Of a DNA stretch of 33,609 nt, positions 1 to 8,022 are shown piece after piece. The notes beneath the pieces were generated by a model. That model had not been told where the DNA came from. It saw only the letters and a list, made by a program, of their open reading frames with translations, and made no database searches. The DNA is taken from positions 1-33,609 of the forward strand of contig JAGXAO010000012.1 in assembly GCA_018971565.1 (NCBI GenBank). Direction: 5' to 3'. Position 1 is the first letter of the stretch. Each line of letters begins with the position of its first letter. Source of the stretch: Rhodospirillales bacterium. GTDB taxonomy: Bacteria > Pseudomonadota > Alphaproteobacteria > Acetobacterales > Acetobacteraceae. Made by a program: the position numbers and the translations under genes.

Positions 1-87
1 CAGCAGCAATCCGCCATAACGTTTGGCGAGATTTACCGCCCGCTCATGGCGCAGATCCTCTGAAACTTCGTCAAAAATATCGACCAC
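1..87 (-). CDS. TPR_21-type (YfgM-like) membrane protein, N-terminal fragment
   Basis: Only the first 29 codons lie in the window; the gene runs off the left edge. The visible peptide begins M(V)VDIFDEVSEDLRHERA and continues to KRYGGLLL. This matches the cytoplasmic N-terminus typical of alphaproteobacterial tetratricopeptide-like proteins of the TPR_21 family, which then have one membrane segment and a periplasmic TPR domain. The start is a GTG at 85-87, preceded by a good purine-rich ribosome site (GAGGAAAGAG). It lies 30 nt downstream of the gltX stop in the same direction, so the two are probably cotranscribed. In related genomes such genes often precede bamB and der, but that cannot be seen here. 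The family call rests on a short peptide recognised by eye. Confidence 0.6.
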   Translation of the reverse strand, partial: MVDIFDEVSEDLRHERAVNLAKRYGGLLL

Positions 88-117
88 GCGGCTCTTTCCT
101 CTTTGCCGGGTTTGTCT

Positions 118-1467
118 TTAGCCGGGGTGGGCGCTGGCGGCAACGCAGGCGGCAAGGCGCTTTGCCGCGCGCTCATGGCCCATCAGCGCCAGCAGGGGTG
201 CCATCTCGGGGCCGTGCTCCTCGCCGGTCAGCGCCAGGCGCAGCGGCTGGTACAGCGCCTTCCCCTTGGCTCCAGTGGCGGTAGAAATGGCGGCGGCCCA
301 GGCTTTCCAGCTCTCGGGCGTCATCTCCTCCGGCATGCTCGCTTGCGCCGCCACCACCACCGGCAGCGCCTCGGGCAGAAGCTCAGGGGTGATAATTTCG
401 CCATACGCCACGGCCCACCAGCGGCGGGCTTCGGTCAACATGTCCAGATTACCGCGTACGGTCTCCCAAAAGGCGGGTGTTGCTCCATCGGGCAGGCGGT
501 CCTGCACGGCCTCAAACGGCATATGGTGCAGCAGCTTGCGGTTCAGCCCCAGCAATTGCGCGGCGTCAAACCGCGGCGGTGAGCGGGAGAAATCATTCAA
601 TGAGAATTGCGTAATCAGCTCCGCCAGCGGCAGCGGTACGGCATCTTTGCTGGTGCCAAGCCGGGCCAGATAGGCGGTGATGGCGGCGGGCTCGATACCA
701 TCCTTGCGCAGCGATTTAAGCGAGATGGAGCCAATGCGCTTGGAAAGCTTTTCGCCATCCCCGCCCGAAATCAGCGGCAGATGCGCGAAGCGGGGAACAG
801 CCGTGCGCGAAACAGCACGGAACAGATCAATCTGTACCGCGGTGTTGGAGACATGATCCTCGCCCCGGATAATATGGGTGATGCCCATATCCGCATCATC
901 CACCACCGAAGTGAACGTATAAAGCGGGGTGCCGTCGGCGCGGATCAACACGGGGTCTGACACAGTGGTGAGCTTGATGTTGCGCGAGCCAAGAACCAGG
1001 TCGTTCCAGCTCACCGCCTCGCCAGAAAGCTTGAAGCGCCAATAGGGTTTTTTGCCATTGGCCTCGGCGGTGGCGCGCTGCTCGGGCGTCATGTTCAATG
1101 CCGCGCGGTCATAAATCGGGGGCAGCTTACGCTTGATAAGCGCCGCGCGTTTGGCGGCAAGCTCGTCCTCATTCTCGAAACAAGGGTATAGCCGCCCGGC
1201 CGCCTTCAGTGCCTCGGCGGCCTCCGCATAGCGGACAAACCTGTCAGACTGCCGGGCCTGCTCGTCCCATTCAATGCCAAGCCAGCGCAGGTCATCGTAA
1301 ATCCCCTGCTCATATTCCGGGCGGCCGCGCTCGGTGTCTGTATCGTCCAGCCGCAGCAGCAATTGCCCGCCCTCATGCCGGGCAAAAAGAAAATTTACCA
1401 AGGCAGCGCGGGCGTTGCCAACATGCAGGTAGCCCGTGGGGCTGGGGGCGAAGCGAACTTTGACCAT
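118..1467 (-). CDS. gltX: glutamyl-tRNA synthetase
   Basis: Class I aminoacyl-tRNA synthetase of 449 residues that charges tRNA with glutamate in the cytoplasm. The ATP-binding HIGH-type motif is in FAPSPTGYLHVGNAR (residues 7-20) and the KMSKS-type motif is KLSKR (240-244). VVDDADMGITHIIRGEDH at about 188-205 is the conserved catalytic-core block. The zinc-site region around residue 95 reads YPCFENEDE and lacks the downstream cysteine/histidine ligands seen in the E. coli enzyme; this is common in alphaproteobacterial GltX. Such bacteria often carry two gltX genes and use GatCAB to make Gln-tRNA, so this copy could be either paralogue. The ATG at 1465-1467 opens the MVKVRFAPSPTG start usual for the family. 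It has no strong ribosome site. Confidence 0.96.
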   Translation of the reverse strand: MVKVRFAPSPTGYLHVGNARAALVNFLFARHEGGQLLLRLDDTDTERGRPEYEQGIYDDLRWLGIEWDEQARQSDRFVRYAEAAEALKAAGRLYPCFENEDELAAKRAALIKRKLPPIYDRAALNMTPEQRATAEANGKKPYWRFKLSGEAVSWNDLVLGSRNIKLTTVSDPVLIRADGTPLYTFTSVVDDADMGITHIIRGEDHVSNTAVQIDLFRAVSRTAVPRFAHLPLISGGDGEKLSKRIGSISLKSLRKDGIEPAAITAYLARLGTSKDAVPLPLAELITQFSLNDFSRSPPRFDAAQLLGLNRKLLHHMPFEAVQDRLPDGATPAFWETVRGNLDMLTEARRWWAVAYGEIITPELLPEALPVVVAAQASMPEEMTPESWKAWAAAISTATGAKGKALYQPLRLALTGEEHGPEMAPLLALMGHERAAKRLAACVAASAHPG

Positions 1468-1540
1468 TGCCGGGGGTTAGCCGGTTTTACCGCCGGGGGG
1501 AAGGCGGCGGCCTGGCGGGTGTTTTTCTTTTGCGCCCCTC

Positions 1541-1570
1541 TTGCGCGCGCGGCGCAACCAGGATTATACG
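1541..1570 (+). promoter_or_regulatory. candidate sigma-70 promoter of tRNA-Ala
   Basis: TTGCGC at 1541-1546 and TTATAC at 1564-1569 are separated by 17 nt, a normal sigma-70 layout. Transcription would begin near 1576, about 14 nt before the mature tRNA. The -35 box lies in the loop of a 7-bp inverted repeat (1530-1536 TTGCGCC with 1551-1557 GGCGCAA). It is judged by eye and supported mainly by its position. Confidence 0.42.
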
Positions 1571-1589
1571 CGCCTCCACCGAACGGTAC

Positions 1590-1665
1590 GGGGCTATAGC
1601 TCAATTGGTAGAGCGTCTGCATGGCATGCAGAAGGTCAGCGGTTCGATTCCGCTTAGCTCCACCA
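1590..1665 (+). tRNA. tRNA-Ala (anticodon GGC)
   Basis: A full cloverleaf can be drawn: acceptor GGGGCTA with TAGCTCC, D stem GCTC/GAGC, anticodon stem TCTGC/GCAGA with loop ATGGCAT, T stem AGCGG/CCGCT with loop TTCGATT. The anticodon at 1623-1625 is GGC, reading GCC and GCU. The acceptor stem has the G3:U70 wobble pair that identifies alanine tRNAs, which confirms the assignment. Discriminator A73 is followed by an encoded CCA (1663-1665). It stands alone between gltX and ohr, on the opposite strand to both. Confidence 0.97.
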
Positions 1666-1707
1666 TTCTCCAAACAAATCGCGTTGAGATCCTGCAGCCT
1701 GAAATGA

Positions 1708-1737
1708 TGGCGCCGTGAAGCTGTCTCCACGGCGCCA
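1708..1737. terminator. perfect 10-bp hairpin between tRNA-Ala and ohr
   Basis: TGGCGCCGTG at 1708-1717 and CACGGCGCCA at 1728-1737 are exact reverse complements around a 10-nt loop. It lies 43 nt after tRNA-Ala and 8 nt after the ohr stop, so it can serve both converging transcripts. No clear T-run follows on either side, so it is only a plausible bidirectional terminator or 3'-end stabiliser. Confidence 0.55.
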
Positions 1738-1745
1738 CCCGCGAA

Positions 1746-2177
1746 TTACGCGACGTTCAGCTTAACGTCCACGCTCTTATGAATCGCGTTGGAATAGGGG
1801 CAGACGATATGCGCCTTCTGCACCAGTTCCTCCAGCTTGGCCTTCTCTATGCCTTCGGCGGTAATGGTGAGCGAAGCGGTTATACCAAAGCCGCCGCCAT
1901 CCTCACGCGGGCCGATGCCAATTGCGGCCGCCACTGTGGTGTCTGCCGGCAGGCGCAGTTTTTCCTTGCCAGCCACAACTTTCAGCGCGCCGAGGAAGCA
2001 TGCGGAATAGCCAACCGCAAAAAGCTGCTCGGGGTTGGTGCCCGGCCCGTCCTCGCCACCCAGGCCAGCGGGCACGCTCAGCGTGACTTCCAGCCTTTTG
2101 TCGCTTGAAGCGCCTTTGCCGGCACGCCCGCCCATGGCATGGCCGTGGGCCGTGTACAGAATTTCCGTGACACTCAT
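1746..2177 (-). CDS. ohr: organic hydroperoxide resistance protein (Ohr/OsmC family)
   Basis: Small thiol peroxidase of 143 residues, the normal size for Ohr, which reduces organic hydroperoxides in the cytoplasm with lipoylated or other dithiol donors. The two catalytic cysteines are present: Cys60 in GYSACF and Cys126 in IVCPYSNA. The supporting Arg18 (GGRAGKG) and Glu50 (TNPEQLF) are also in place. The N-terminal segment SVTEILYTAHGHAMGGRAG is the usual Ohr opening. The ATG at 2175-2177 has a strong ribosome site (GAGGGAGA). An imperfect 16-bp palindrome lies just upstream at 2200-2215, and the aminotransferase gene lies beyond it in the same direction. Ohr is usually controlled by the thiol sensor OhrR, but no ohrR gene is present here. 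Confidence 0.95.
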   Translation of the reverse strand: MSVTEILYTAHGHAMGGRAGKGASSDKRLEVTLSVPAGLGGEDGPGTNPEQLFAVGYSACFLGALKVVAGKEKLRLPADTTVAAAIGIGPREDGGGFGITASLTITAEGIEKAKLEELVQKAHIVCPYSNAIHKSVDVKLNVA

Positions 2178-2199
2178 AAATTTGTCTCCCTCGTTATCG

Positions 2200-2215
2200 G
2201 TTGCGTGCGCACAAC
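2200..2215. promoter_or_regulatory. imperfect palindrome upstream of ohr, possible operator
   Basis: GTTGCGTGCGCACAAC is a 16-bp dyad with two mismatched position pairs, centred about 30 nt upstream of the ohr start codon. Peroxide-sensing MarR-type regulators bind dyads at this kind of position, but the bases do not match the AT-rich OhrR consensus I know. It may be chance. Confidence 0.2.
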
Positions 2216-2249
2216 ATGCGAGCTCATTTGTTCCGACACAAGGACAGCC

Positions 2250-3452
2250 TTACGTCAAGGCGTTACAGAAGCTTGAAATTCGCTGGCAGGCTTCGGTTAA
2301 GCGGGGCAGGGCGGTGGCTGTGGAAATACGTATATGCGGGCTCATGGCGAAGGCAGCCCCCTGCACTACGCCCACCAGCCCTTCCTCAAGCAGCGCCATG
2401 GCAAAATCGCTGTCGGAGCCTAGCACCCGCCCGCCCGGTGTGGTTTTGCCCAGGCAACCGGCAATGCTGGGGTACACGTAAAAAGCGCCATCCGGCCGGT
2501 GGCAGGAAATGCCGGGCATCTGGTTCAGTGCCGCCACCACCGCATCGCGCCGCTGCTCATAGGCCGCCGCGCGTTCGGCCAGAAAATCCTGTTTTCCGGT
2601 AAGCGCGGCCAGCGCCGCCGCCTGGCCAATGGTGGAAACGCCGGAGGTGGCCGTGGCTTGCACCATTGTGGCAGCCTGGATCATCTCCGCCGGGCCGATG
2701 CACCAGCCAATGCGCCAGCCCGTCATTGCATAGGTTTTGGAAACACCAGAGAGCGTGACCACCCGGTTTGCCAAATCCGGCGCCACGCCCAGCAAGGTTT
2801 CGTGCTTCACCCCGCTGAACAGCAAATGCTCATAAATATCGTCCGACAGCACCCACACATGCGGGTAATGCCGCAGCACCTCCGCCAGCGCGGCCAGCGC
2901 CGCGCGGGAGAGCACAGCACCAGATGGATTGCTGGGATAGTTCAAAATCAGCAATTTGGTGCGGCCGGTAATAGCCCTGGCCAGCGCCTCTGGTTGCAGC
3001 ACGAAGCCTTGCTCCTGCGGGCAGGGCACGAATATTGGCTCACCACCCGCGAACTTCACCGTCTGCTCATAGCCCGCCCAGGAAGGTGCGGGGATGATCG
3101 CCTCATCCCCCGCGCCGATCAGCGACATCACGACATTGAAAATACCTTGCTTGCCGCCGTTGGTTACCAGCACATCCTGCGGGCGCGCGGTGATGCCGTG
3201 CTCGCGCGTGAATTTTTCCGCAATGGCGTTTCGTAGCGCCTGGCTGCCGCCCAGCGGCGGATATTTTGTATCGCCATGCAACGCCGCCGTGTTTGCCGCC
3301 GCGGTAACATGTTCCGGCGTCGGGAAATCCGGCTCGCCGAGCGAGAGCGAGATCACATCCTTGCCCTCGGCCTGCAAGGCGCGGGCACGGGCAGCCATGG
3401 CAAAGGTGGCGGCGAGTTCTGTGCGGCCGATACGGTTGGCGAATTCTGTCAT
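2250..3452 (-). CDS. aatA: PLP-dependent class I aminotransferase (aspartate aminotransferase type)
   Basis: Fold-type I aminotransferase of 400 residues from the chosen start. The Schiff-base lysine is in LSGVSKTYAMTGWRIGW, Lys239 in this numbering. Other family blocks are GEPDFPTPEH near the N-terminus, the NYPSNPSGAV turn with the PLP/substrate Asn, SDDIYEHLLF with the PLP-ring Asp and Tyr, and a C-terminal FAMSPHIRIS with the substrate-carboxylate Arg. This pattern fits subgroup I-beta enzymes that transfer amino groups among aspartate, glutamate, oxaloacetate and 2-oxoglutarate, some also using prephenate. The exact substrate cannot be read from sequence. The ATG at 3450-3452 gives the standard start MTEFANRIGRTELA; a TTG 36 nt upstream would add 12 residues. 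No clear ribosome site was seen. Confidence 0.9.
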   Translation of the reverse strand: MTEFANRIGRTELAATFAMAARARALQAEGKDVISLSLGEPDFPTPEHVTAAANTAALHGDTKYPPLGGSQALRNAIAEKFTREHGITARPQDVLVTNGGKQGIFNVVMSLIGAGDEAIIPAPSWAGYEQTVKFAGGEPIFVPCPQEQGFVLQPEALARAITGRTKLLILNYPSNPSGAVLSRAALAALAEVLRHYPHVWVLSDDIYEHLLFSGVKHETLLGVAPDLANRVVTLSGVSKTYAMTGWRIGWCIGPAEMIQAATMVQATATSGVSTIGQAAALAALTGKQDFLAERAAAYEQRRDAVVAALNQMPGISCHRPDGAFYVYPSIAGCLGKTTPGGRVLGSDSDFAMALLEEGLVGVVQGAAFAMSPHIRISTATALPRLTEACQRISSFCNALT

Positions 3453-3495
3453 GCGGCCGGGTTTATGCGCGGCCAGGCCAGGGGGCAAGCCAGGT

Positions 3496-3738
3496 TTAAA
3501 CCTGGCCGCTCCGCAACAGCACGGGCAGCCAGCCCCGGCGCTTCGGCTTGGTGTGAGTTCCGATGTCCCTGGACCCCACCAGCTCCATTGCCATCATCGT
3601 CAGGCGGTAGGCTGCATCCGGGTTGCGTTTGAGATACGCCCGGATAATGGCGTCCGCTTCAAGGTCAATTGGCCTGTGTGCACTCTTGAGTACAGTTTCC
3701 AGAAACGTCAGAATATTTTGGTGCTCTTGCCGGGTCAC
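3496..3738 (-). CDS. short hypothetical protein, resembles the N-terminus of DUF2076 proteins
   Basis: An 80-residue reading frame begins at a GTG (3736-3738): MTRQEHQNILTFLE, then LEADAIIRAYLKRNPDAAYRL and TMMAMELV. This resembles the helical N-terminal segment of DUF2076 proteins, where acidic EAD.LI precedes NPDA.Y.L and a short hydrophobic stretch. Full DUF2076 proteins are over twice as long, so this may be a truncated remnant or an unrelated short protein. The frame stays open upstream to an ATG at 3870, inside the GNAT gene's 3' end, so a 124-residue version is possible. No ribosome site supports either start. It ends in a basic, low-complexity tail. Weakly supported as a real gene. 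Confidence 0.35.
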   Translation of the reverse strand: MTRQEHQNILTFLETVLKSAHRPIDLEADAIIRAYLKRNPDAAYRLTMMAMELVGSRDIGTHTKPKRRGWLPVLLRSGQV

Positions 3739-3802
3739 AGCCAAGCTTAAGCGGCCAACTAAGCCTTTTTGGCAAGAGTCAATATTGGTAATTACGCCGA
3801 AT

Positions 3803-4327
3803 TCACCTCGGGTGTTCAGGCTTAATGGACTGATAAACAAAGAGTAAATTTCCATCCCGCTCAAATTCACTTATGTGTGACATGCCAATCGAGCTAAGCA
3901 CCTGCCGAGACGCGAAATTATCCTCCCGCGCCACGGCAACCACGCGTTTAATTCCCACTGCATCATGCCCATAAATCAACGCTGCTAAGGCCGCTTCCCG
4001 CGCCAGCCCCACGCCCCGCGTCTCAGGATAGAAGGCGAATCGCAGCGCCACGCCGCGCCCGTCCGGCCGGTGCATAAGTGCGGTGATGCCAACAAACTTG
4101 CCCCGCCTGGCCCGCACGGCCCACATCCCAAAGCCATATTGCCCCCAGCCCCGTATTTCCTGCGCCAGCTCTTCGGCCACCTGCACGGGTGCCCGCACCC
4201 CGCCCAGCATCAGTGCATAGGCGCGCGCATCACCCTTCAGCCGGATCAGGTCCGGTAGGTCCCGGTGGCCCACGGGCGTCATCCGCAGGCGCGCCGTCTC
4301 CAGCACCCAGGCGGATGAAACGCTCAT
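3803..4327 (-). CDS. GNAT-family N-acetyltransferase (RimJ/RimL-like)
   Basis: 174-residue protein with the acetyltransferase fold. It opens with LETARLRMTPVGHRDLPDLIRL, the usual first strand and helix of RimJ/RimL-type GNATs. A central strand LRFAFYPETRGVGLAREAALAALIYG carries the acetyl-CoA pyrophosphate-binding segment (RGVGLA). A late block REDNFASRQVLSSIGM corresponds to the xNxxSxxxxxKxGF motif of this group. It may acetylate a protein N-terminus or a small molecule; the substrate cannot be predicted. It starts 9 nt after the ettA stop in the same direction, so it is probably cotranscribed with ettA. Confidence 0.87.
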   Translation of the reverse strand: MSVSSAWVLETARLRMTPVGHRDLPDLIRLKGDARAYALMLGGVRAPVQVAEELAQEIRGWGQYGFGMWAVRARRGKFVGITALMHRPDGRGVALRFAFYPETRGVGLAREAALAALIYGHDAVGIKRVVAVAREDNFASRQVLSSIGMSHISEFERDGNLLFVYQSIKPEHPR

Positions 4328-4336
4328 GCCTGGGTA

Positions 4337-6016
4337 TTACCGCGTCAGCGGGCGATATTTGATACGGTGCGGCTCGGCGGCGTCCTGGCCCAGGCGGCGG
4401 CGCTTGTCCTCCTCATAGGCCTGGAAATTGCCCTCGAACCATTCCACATGGCTGTCGCCCTCAAAAGCCAGAATATGCGTGGCCAGGCGGTCCAGGAACC
4501 AGCGATCATGCGAGATAACCACGGCGCAACCGGCGAATTCCATCAGCGCGTCTTCCAGGGCGCGCAGCGTATCCACGTCCAAATCGTTGGTCGGCTCGTC
4601 GAGCAGAATAACATTGGCTTCGCTCTTCAGCATCTTCGCCAGATGCACGCGGTTGCGCTCACCGCCTGAGAGTATGCCAACCTTTTTCTGCTGGTCCGCG
4701 CCTTTGAAGTTGAACGCGCCCACATAAGCGCGCGAGGCGATGGTGCGCTTGCCCAGATAAATCACATCCGTGCCGCCGGAGATTTCCTCCCACACGTTCT
4801 TGTTGTCATCCAGGCTGTCGCGGCTCTGGTCCACATAGCCCAGCTTCACCGTCTCGCCGATCTTCAAGGCGCCGGAATCGGGTTTGTCCGCCCCGGTGAT
4901 CATCTTGAACAAAGTGGATTTACCGGCGCCGTTGGGGCCGATCACGCCTACGATGCCGCCCGGCGGCAGCTTGAAGTTCAAATTCTCGATCAGTTCGCGG
5001 TCGCCGAAACCCTTGCAGAGGTCCTGCGCCTCGATAACCGTGCCACCCAGGCGCGGGCCGGGCGGAATGACGATTTCCGCGACACCGCCGGAAAGCTCCT
5101 GAGACTTCGCCAGCATTTCCTCGTAACGCTGGATACGCGCGCGTGATTTGGTCTGGCGGGCTTTGGCGGAGGCGTTAATCCATTCCCGCTCCTCGGCCAA
5201 GGCGCGCTGGCGGGAAGATTCCTCTTTCTCTTCCTGGGCCAGGCGCTTCTGCTTCTGCTCCAGCCAGGAGGAGTAATTGCCCTCATACGGGTAGCCGCGG
5301 CCGCGCTCAATCTCCAGAATCCAGTTGGTCACATTGTCCAGGAAGTAGCGGTCATGGGTGATGAGAATCACGGTGCCGGTATAGCTCTCCAGCGTGCGCT
5401 CCAGCCACGCCACGGATTCCGCGTCCAGATGGTTGGTCGGCTCGTCCAGCAGCAGAATATCGGGCTTTTCCAGCAGCAGGCGGCACAGCGCCACGCGGCG
5501 TTTCTCCCCGCCCGAAAGCGGCCCAACATCAGCCTCCGCCGGCGGGCAGCGCAGCGCGTCGAGCGCGATCTCAATCTGCCGGTCCAGATCCCAGCCGTCC
5601 TTGTTGTCGATAATCTCCTGCAATTTGGCCTGTTCGGCCAGCAGGTCGTTCATCCTGTCGTCGTCCATCGGTTCCATGAACGCTTCGGAGATCTCGTTGA
5701 AGCGGGCCAGCGCGGCGCGGACCTCTTGGAAGGCCTCGGCCACGTTCTCACCCACATTCTTGGTGGGGTCCAGTTGCGGCTCCTGGGCCAGATAACCCAC
5801 CTTCACGCCTTCCGCTGCCCAGGCCTCGCCGCCATATTCGGTCTCAATGCCCGCCATGATCTTCAGCAGGGTGGATTTACCCGCACCATTCACGCCCAGC
5901 ACGCCGATCTTCACGCCGGGGAGGAAGGAGAGCGTGATGCCCTTGAAAACCTCGCGCCCGCCCGGATAGGCCTTGGTGAGGTCTTTCATCACATATACGT
6001 ACTGGTAAGCGGCCAT
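4337..6016 (-). CDS. ettA: energy-dependent translational throttle protein EttA (ABC-F ATPase)
   Basis: ABC-F protein of 559 residues, close to the 555 of E. coli EttA. It binds the ribosomal E site and gates the first elongation steps according to ATP/ADP level. Two ATPase domains are complete: Walker [10 protein letters not shown] (41-49) and GPNGAGKST (360-368), signatures LSGGE (167-171 and 449-453), Walker B with catalytic Glu192 (DEPTNHLD) and Glu474 (DEPTNDLD). A charged linker rich in Lys, Arg and Glu (about 240-310) is the P-site tRNA interaction motif. No transmembrane segment is present. The N-terminus [18 protein letters not shown] is characteristic of EttA. AAGGA lies upstream of the ATG. 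The leader holds an 11-bp bulged hairpin at 6042-6074. Confidence 0.96.
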   Translation of the reverse strand: MAAYQYVYVMKDLTKAYPGGREVFKGITLSFLPGVKIGVLGVNGAGKSTLLKIMAGIETEYGGEAWAAEGVKVGYLAQEPQLDPTKNVGENVAEAFQEVRAALARFNEISEAFMEPMDDDRMNDLLAEQAKLQEIIDNKDGWDLDRQIEIALDALRCPPAEADVGPLSGGEKRRVALCRLLLEKPDILLLDEPTNHLDAESVAWLERTLESYTGTVILITHDRYFLDNVTNWILEIERGRGYPYEGNYSSWLEQKQKRLAQEEKEESSRQRALAEEREWINASAKARQTKSRARIQRYEEMLAKSQELSGGVAEIVIPPGPRLGGTVIEAQDLCKGFGDRELIENLNFKLPPGGIVGVIGPNGAGKSTLFKMITGADKPDSGALKIGETVKLGYVDQSRDSLDDNKNVWEEISGGTDVIYLGKRTIASRAYVGAFNFKGADQQKKVGILSGGERNRVHLAKMLKSEANVILLDEPTNDLDVDTLRALEDALMEFAGCAVVISHDRWFLDRLATHILAFEGDSHVEWFEGNFQAYEEDKRRRLGQDAAEPHRIKYRPLTR

Positions 6017-6041
6017 CTTATTGAATTCCTTGGATAGTTTA

Positions 6042-6074
6042 TGCGATTTTCAGGCTGTGCGGGCTGAAAACGCA
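6042..6074 (-). promoter_or_regulatory. bulged 11-bp inverted repeat in the ettA leader
   Basis: TGCG-A-TTTTCAG (6042-6053) pairs with CTGAAAACGCA (6064-6074) in an 11-bp stem with one bulged A at 6046 and a 10-nt loop. Its inner edge is 26 nt upstream of the ettA start. Neither flank has a T-run, so it looks more like an operator or an mRNA leader structure than a terminator. Function is unknown. Confidence 0.35.
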
Positions 6075-6172
6075 ATGATCTCTGATGCCAGGCAGCTCTA
6101 ATCGCCATCGCGCGGGCCGGAGGGGCTCCATAAGATGCCGGCCAGGGGGCGGGTTTGAAGAGTGGGTCCACA

Positions 6173-6203
6173 TGGCGCCGGTATTGGCACAACTCCGGCG
6201 CCA
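6173..6203. repeat. 9-bp perfect inverted repeat
   Basis: TGGCGCCGG (6173-6181) and CCGGCGCCA (6195-6203) are exact reverse complements around a 13-nt loop. The repeat stands alone in the gap between ettA and the GT-C gene. No T-run adjoins it. It could be a terminator relic or a protein-binding dyad; GC-rich DNA also produces such pairs by chance. Confidence 0.3.
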
Positions 6204-6378
6204 GTTACAGGGCTTGATCATCGCCAGTGTGATGCCCGCCTTGGTCTTGTTGGCGAATGCTGGGCATCAGGCGCGTTGGAAAGGATAGGGAGGCAGGCCC
6301 TGGCACGCCACTTGGCGAAGCAGCACTGGCGGATTAAGCCAGCGAACAACCAATTGAATTAACAGTCAGCGGGTGATT

Positions 6379-8007
6379 ATGCGTTTGGGCCGATTGGGTA
6401 AATGGTGTGCTGCCGATTTATGCATTCTATTTTTGCCTGCATTGTTTCTCTTCTGTATTGGCGCGCTGACGCATATCACCCTGCCGGGTGTTTATATGGA
6501 TGCTGTAAACCCGGATTATGCGGTAGTTGGGGTTCTTAATCCGGCAAGCAGAATACAAACCTGGTTTCTACCTGGAACCCTGCTTTTCGGTCATTGGCCT
6601 GTTCTTGGGCAAATCTACCATGGCGCGCTGCCATTTTATCTGGGTCTCCCCTTCTACGCCCTGTTTGGAACAGGTGTTGTGGGCATCCGCCTGACCAACA
6701 TGATCTTTGGTTGTTTGGTCATATTGGGGGCTGGAGCATTTCTCCGCGCTGCGGGTGTACGCTCATCAATCGCCTCGCTCTGCTTGATGCTTTTGGCGCT
6801 CGATCCTGGGTTTCTTTTCAGCTTCCGCACACAATTCTATATCACCCTGCTTCCCATTGCACTGGTATTCATCTCCGCTGCCCTGGTTGAGGCCTGGCGG
6901 GATACGCCATCTCGCCTGGTTGTTTTCTTGGCGGGGGTGTTTGCGGGGCTTGCCGGTTATGGCTATTTCATATTTTTCTTCCTTGCACCGGCTCTGGCGG
7001 TTTTAGCCTTTTACCGTTGGCGGGGCCTGCCCAGAATCACATTGCTGTTCTGGGCTGCCGGTTTTTGCCTGGGGGTTTTTCCCTACTTTATCGGCATTGT
7101 TTCCATAATGGTTGCAACGGGTGGTTTGCACGGCTTTCTGGCATTCATGCGTGGCTATCTGGCGAGCCTGAATGTTCAGAGCTCTGCCTTGCCGTTATTA
7201 CAGCGCGTTCACTTCTTTTATTATCTTCTGCGCGGCAGCATTCTGGATTTCGGTCCGTCTCTGATGATGCTGCATGTGGCAACACCGCTTCTGCTTCCTG
7301 GCTGGAAGTTTGTGCTGTTGTTGCTCACCCCGATAGTGGCGGTGATCACGGCGCTTTTCCGCCCGCAACGCATTGTTGGATTATTATTCTGCATCGGGCT
7401 CATCGCGGGGTTCTTCTTGCTCGTCCTCGTTTTCGGCAGCAGGCTCTGGTTCCATCACGCGGCCCTTCTGCTCCCGGTTTTATATGCGGGCTTGGCTTTG
7501 TCCCTGGAGCGCATTTTCCGTTGTTTCCCGCTCAGGCTTTCGCGTGCTTTAAAAGCCGCCTGCGTTGTTATGCTGGTGCCGTTACTCATCGCGAATGCCT
7601 CAGATCGTCAGGCGGTATTTCTGCAACTGGAGACAACAGGCGGGGTAGGGCTTTCATCTGATGCCATTGACCGTTTTGCTGAGGATGCGCTGGGCGAGAA
7701 GGACGCGACACATGTATTTTTCCCCGATTGGGGGGCATTCATGCAGTTTGCCATGCTAACCCGCGGAACCATTCCTTATTCCACGGTTTTTTCTACAGCC
7801 GCGGCCAAGGCCGTGCTCTGCCAGGGGCAGGATGCGGAGGTGGTTTTAGTTGCCGGCAAAGCGGATAATCGTTTGAAGCAATGGGATGCTGCGTTGGGTT
7901 GGTCAGCCTCCACGTCGATTTATGCGCAGCGGGATGGAACGCCGGTTCTTCTCGCCGCGCGGTGGAAGGCCGCGCAACGCCCGCCTGGCATGTGCCCTGC
8001 GCCGTAA
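6379..8007 (+). CDS. polytopic membrane glycosyltransferase, GT-C / family 39-like
   Basis: A 542-residue protein with about ten hydrophobic segments in its first 420 residues and a soluble C-terminal domain of about 120 residues. The first periplasmic loop has acidic residues (VYMDAVNPDYAVV) where GT-C enzymes carry the catalytic Asp. It is followed by YHGALPFYLGLPFYALFGTG and VGIRLTN, typical of ArnT/PMT-like proteins that use polyprenyl-phosphate sugars at the periplasmic membrane face. Substrate and acceptor are unknown. The ATG at 6379 follows a GCGGGTG-like ribosome site; a GTG two codons earlier is possible. It opens the glycan region and converges on the WcbI-like gene, 15 nt apart. 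T-rich, lower-GC codon use differs from ettA. Confidence 0.72.
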   Translation: MRLGRLGKWCAADLCILFLPALFLFCIGALTHITLPGVYMDAVNPDYAVVGVLNPASRIQTWFLPGTLLFGHWPVLGQIYHGALPFYLGLPFYALFGTGVVGIRLTNMIFGCLVILGAGAFLRAAGVRSSIASLCLMLLALDPGFLFSFRTQFYITLLPIALVFISAALVEAWRDTPSRLVVFLAGVFAGLAGYGYFIFFFLAPALAVLAFYRWRGLPRITLLFWAAGFCLGVFPYFIGIVSIMVATGGLHGFLAFMRGYLASLNVQSSALPLLQRVHFFYYLLRGSILDFGPSLMMLHVATPLLLPGWKFVLLLLTPIVAVITALFRPQRIVGLLFCIGLIAGFFLLVLVFGSRLWFHHAALLLPVLYAGLALSLERIFRCFPLRLSRALKAACVVMLVPLLIANASDRQAVFLQLETTGGVGLSSDAIDRFAEDALGEKDATHVFFPDWGAFMQFAMLTRGTIPYSTVFSTAAAKAVLCQGQDAEVVLVAGKADNRLKQWDAALGWSASTSIYAQRDGTPVLLAARWKAAQRPPGMCPAP

Positions 8008-8022
8008 CAGGCAAGGGCAGGG

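Larger units (their letters stand above)
6017..6378. other. gene-free region between ettA and the glycan cassette
   Basis: This 362-nt stretch separates divergent ettA and the GT-C gene, and marks the edge of the accessory glycan region. It must hold both promoters, but I see no convincing -35/-10 pair. Two inverted repeats stand out (6042-6074 and 6173-6203). Open frames in it are short, without ribosome sites, and resemble no family I recognise. Confidence 0.6.

Noticed and set aside
266-1463. Long plus-strand frames opposite gltX
   Set aside because: Antisense shadows with arginine- and glycine-rich composition; gltX has complete family motifs on the minus strand.
6075-6372. Short frames between ettA and the GT-C gene as a possible transposase remnant
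   Set aside because: No transposase motif, terminal repeats or target duplication could be seen; the translations resemble no family I recognise.
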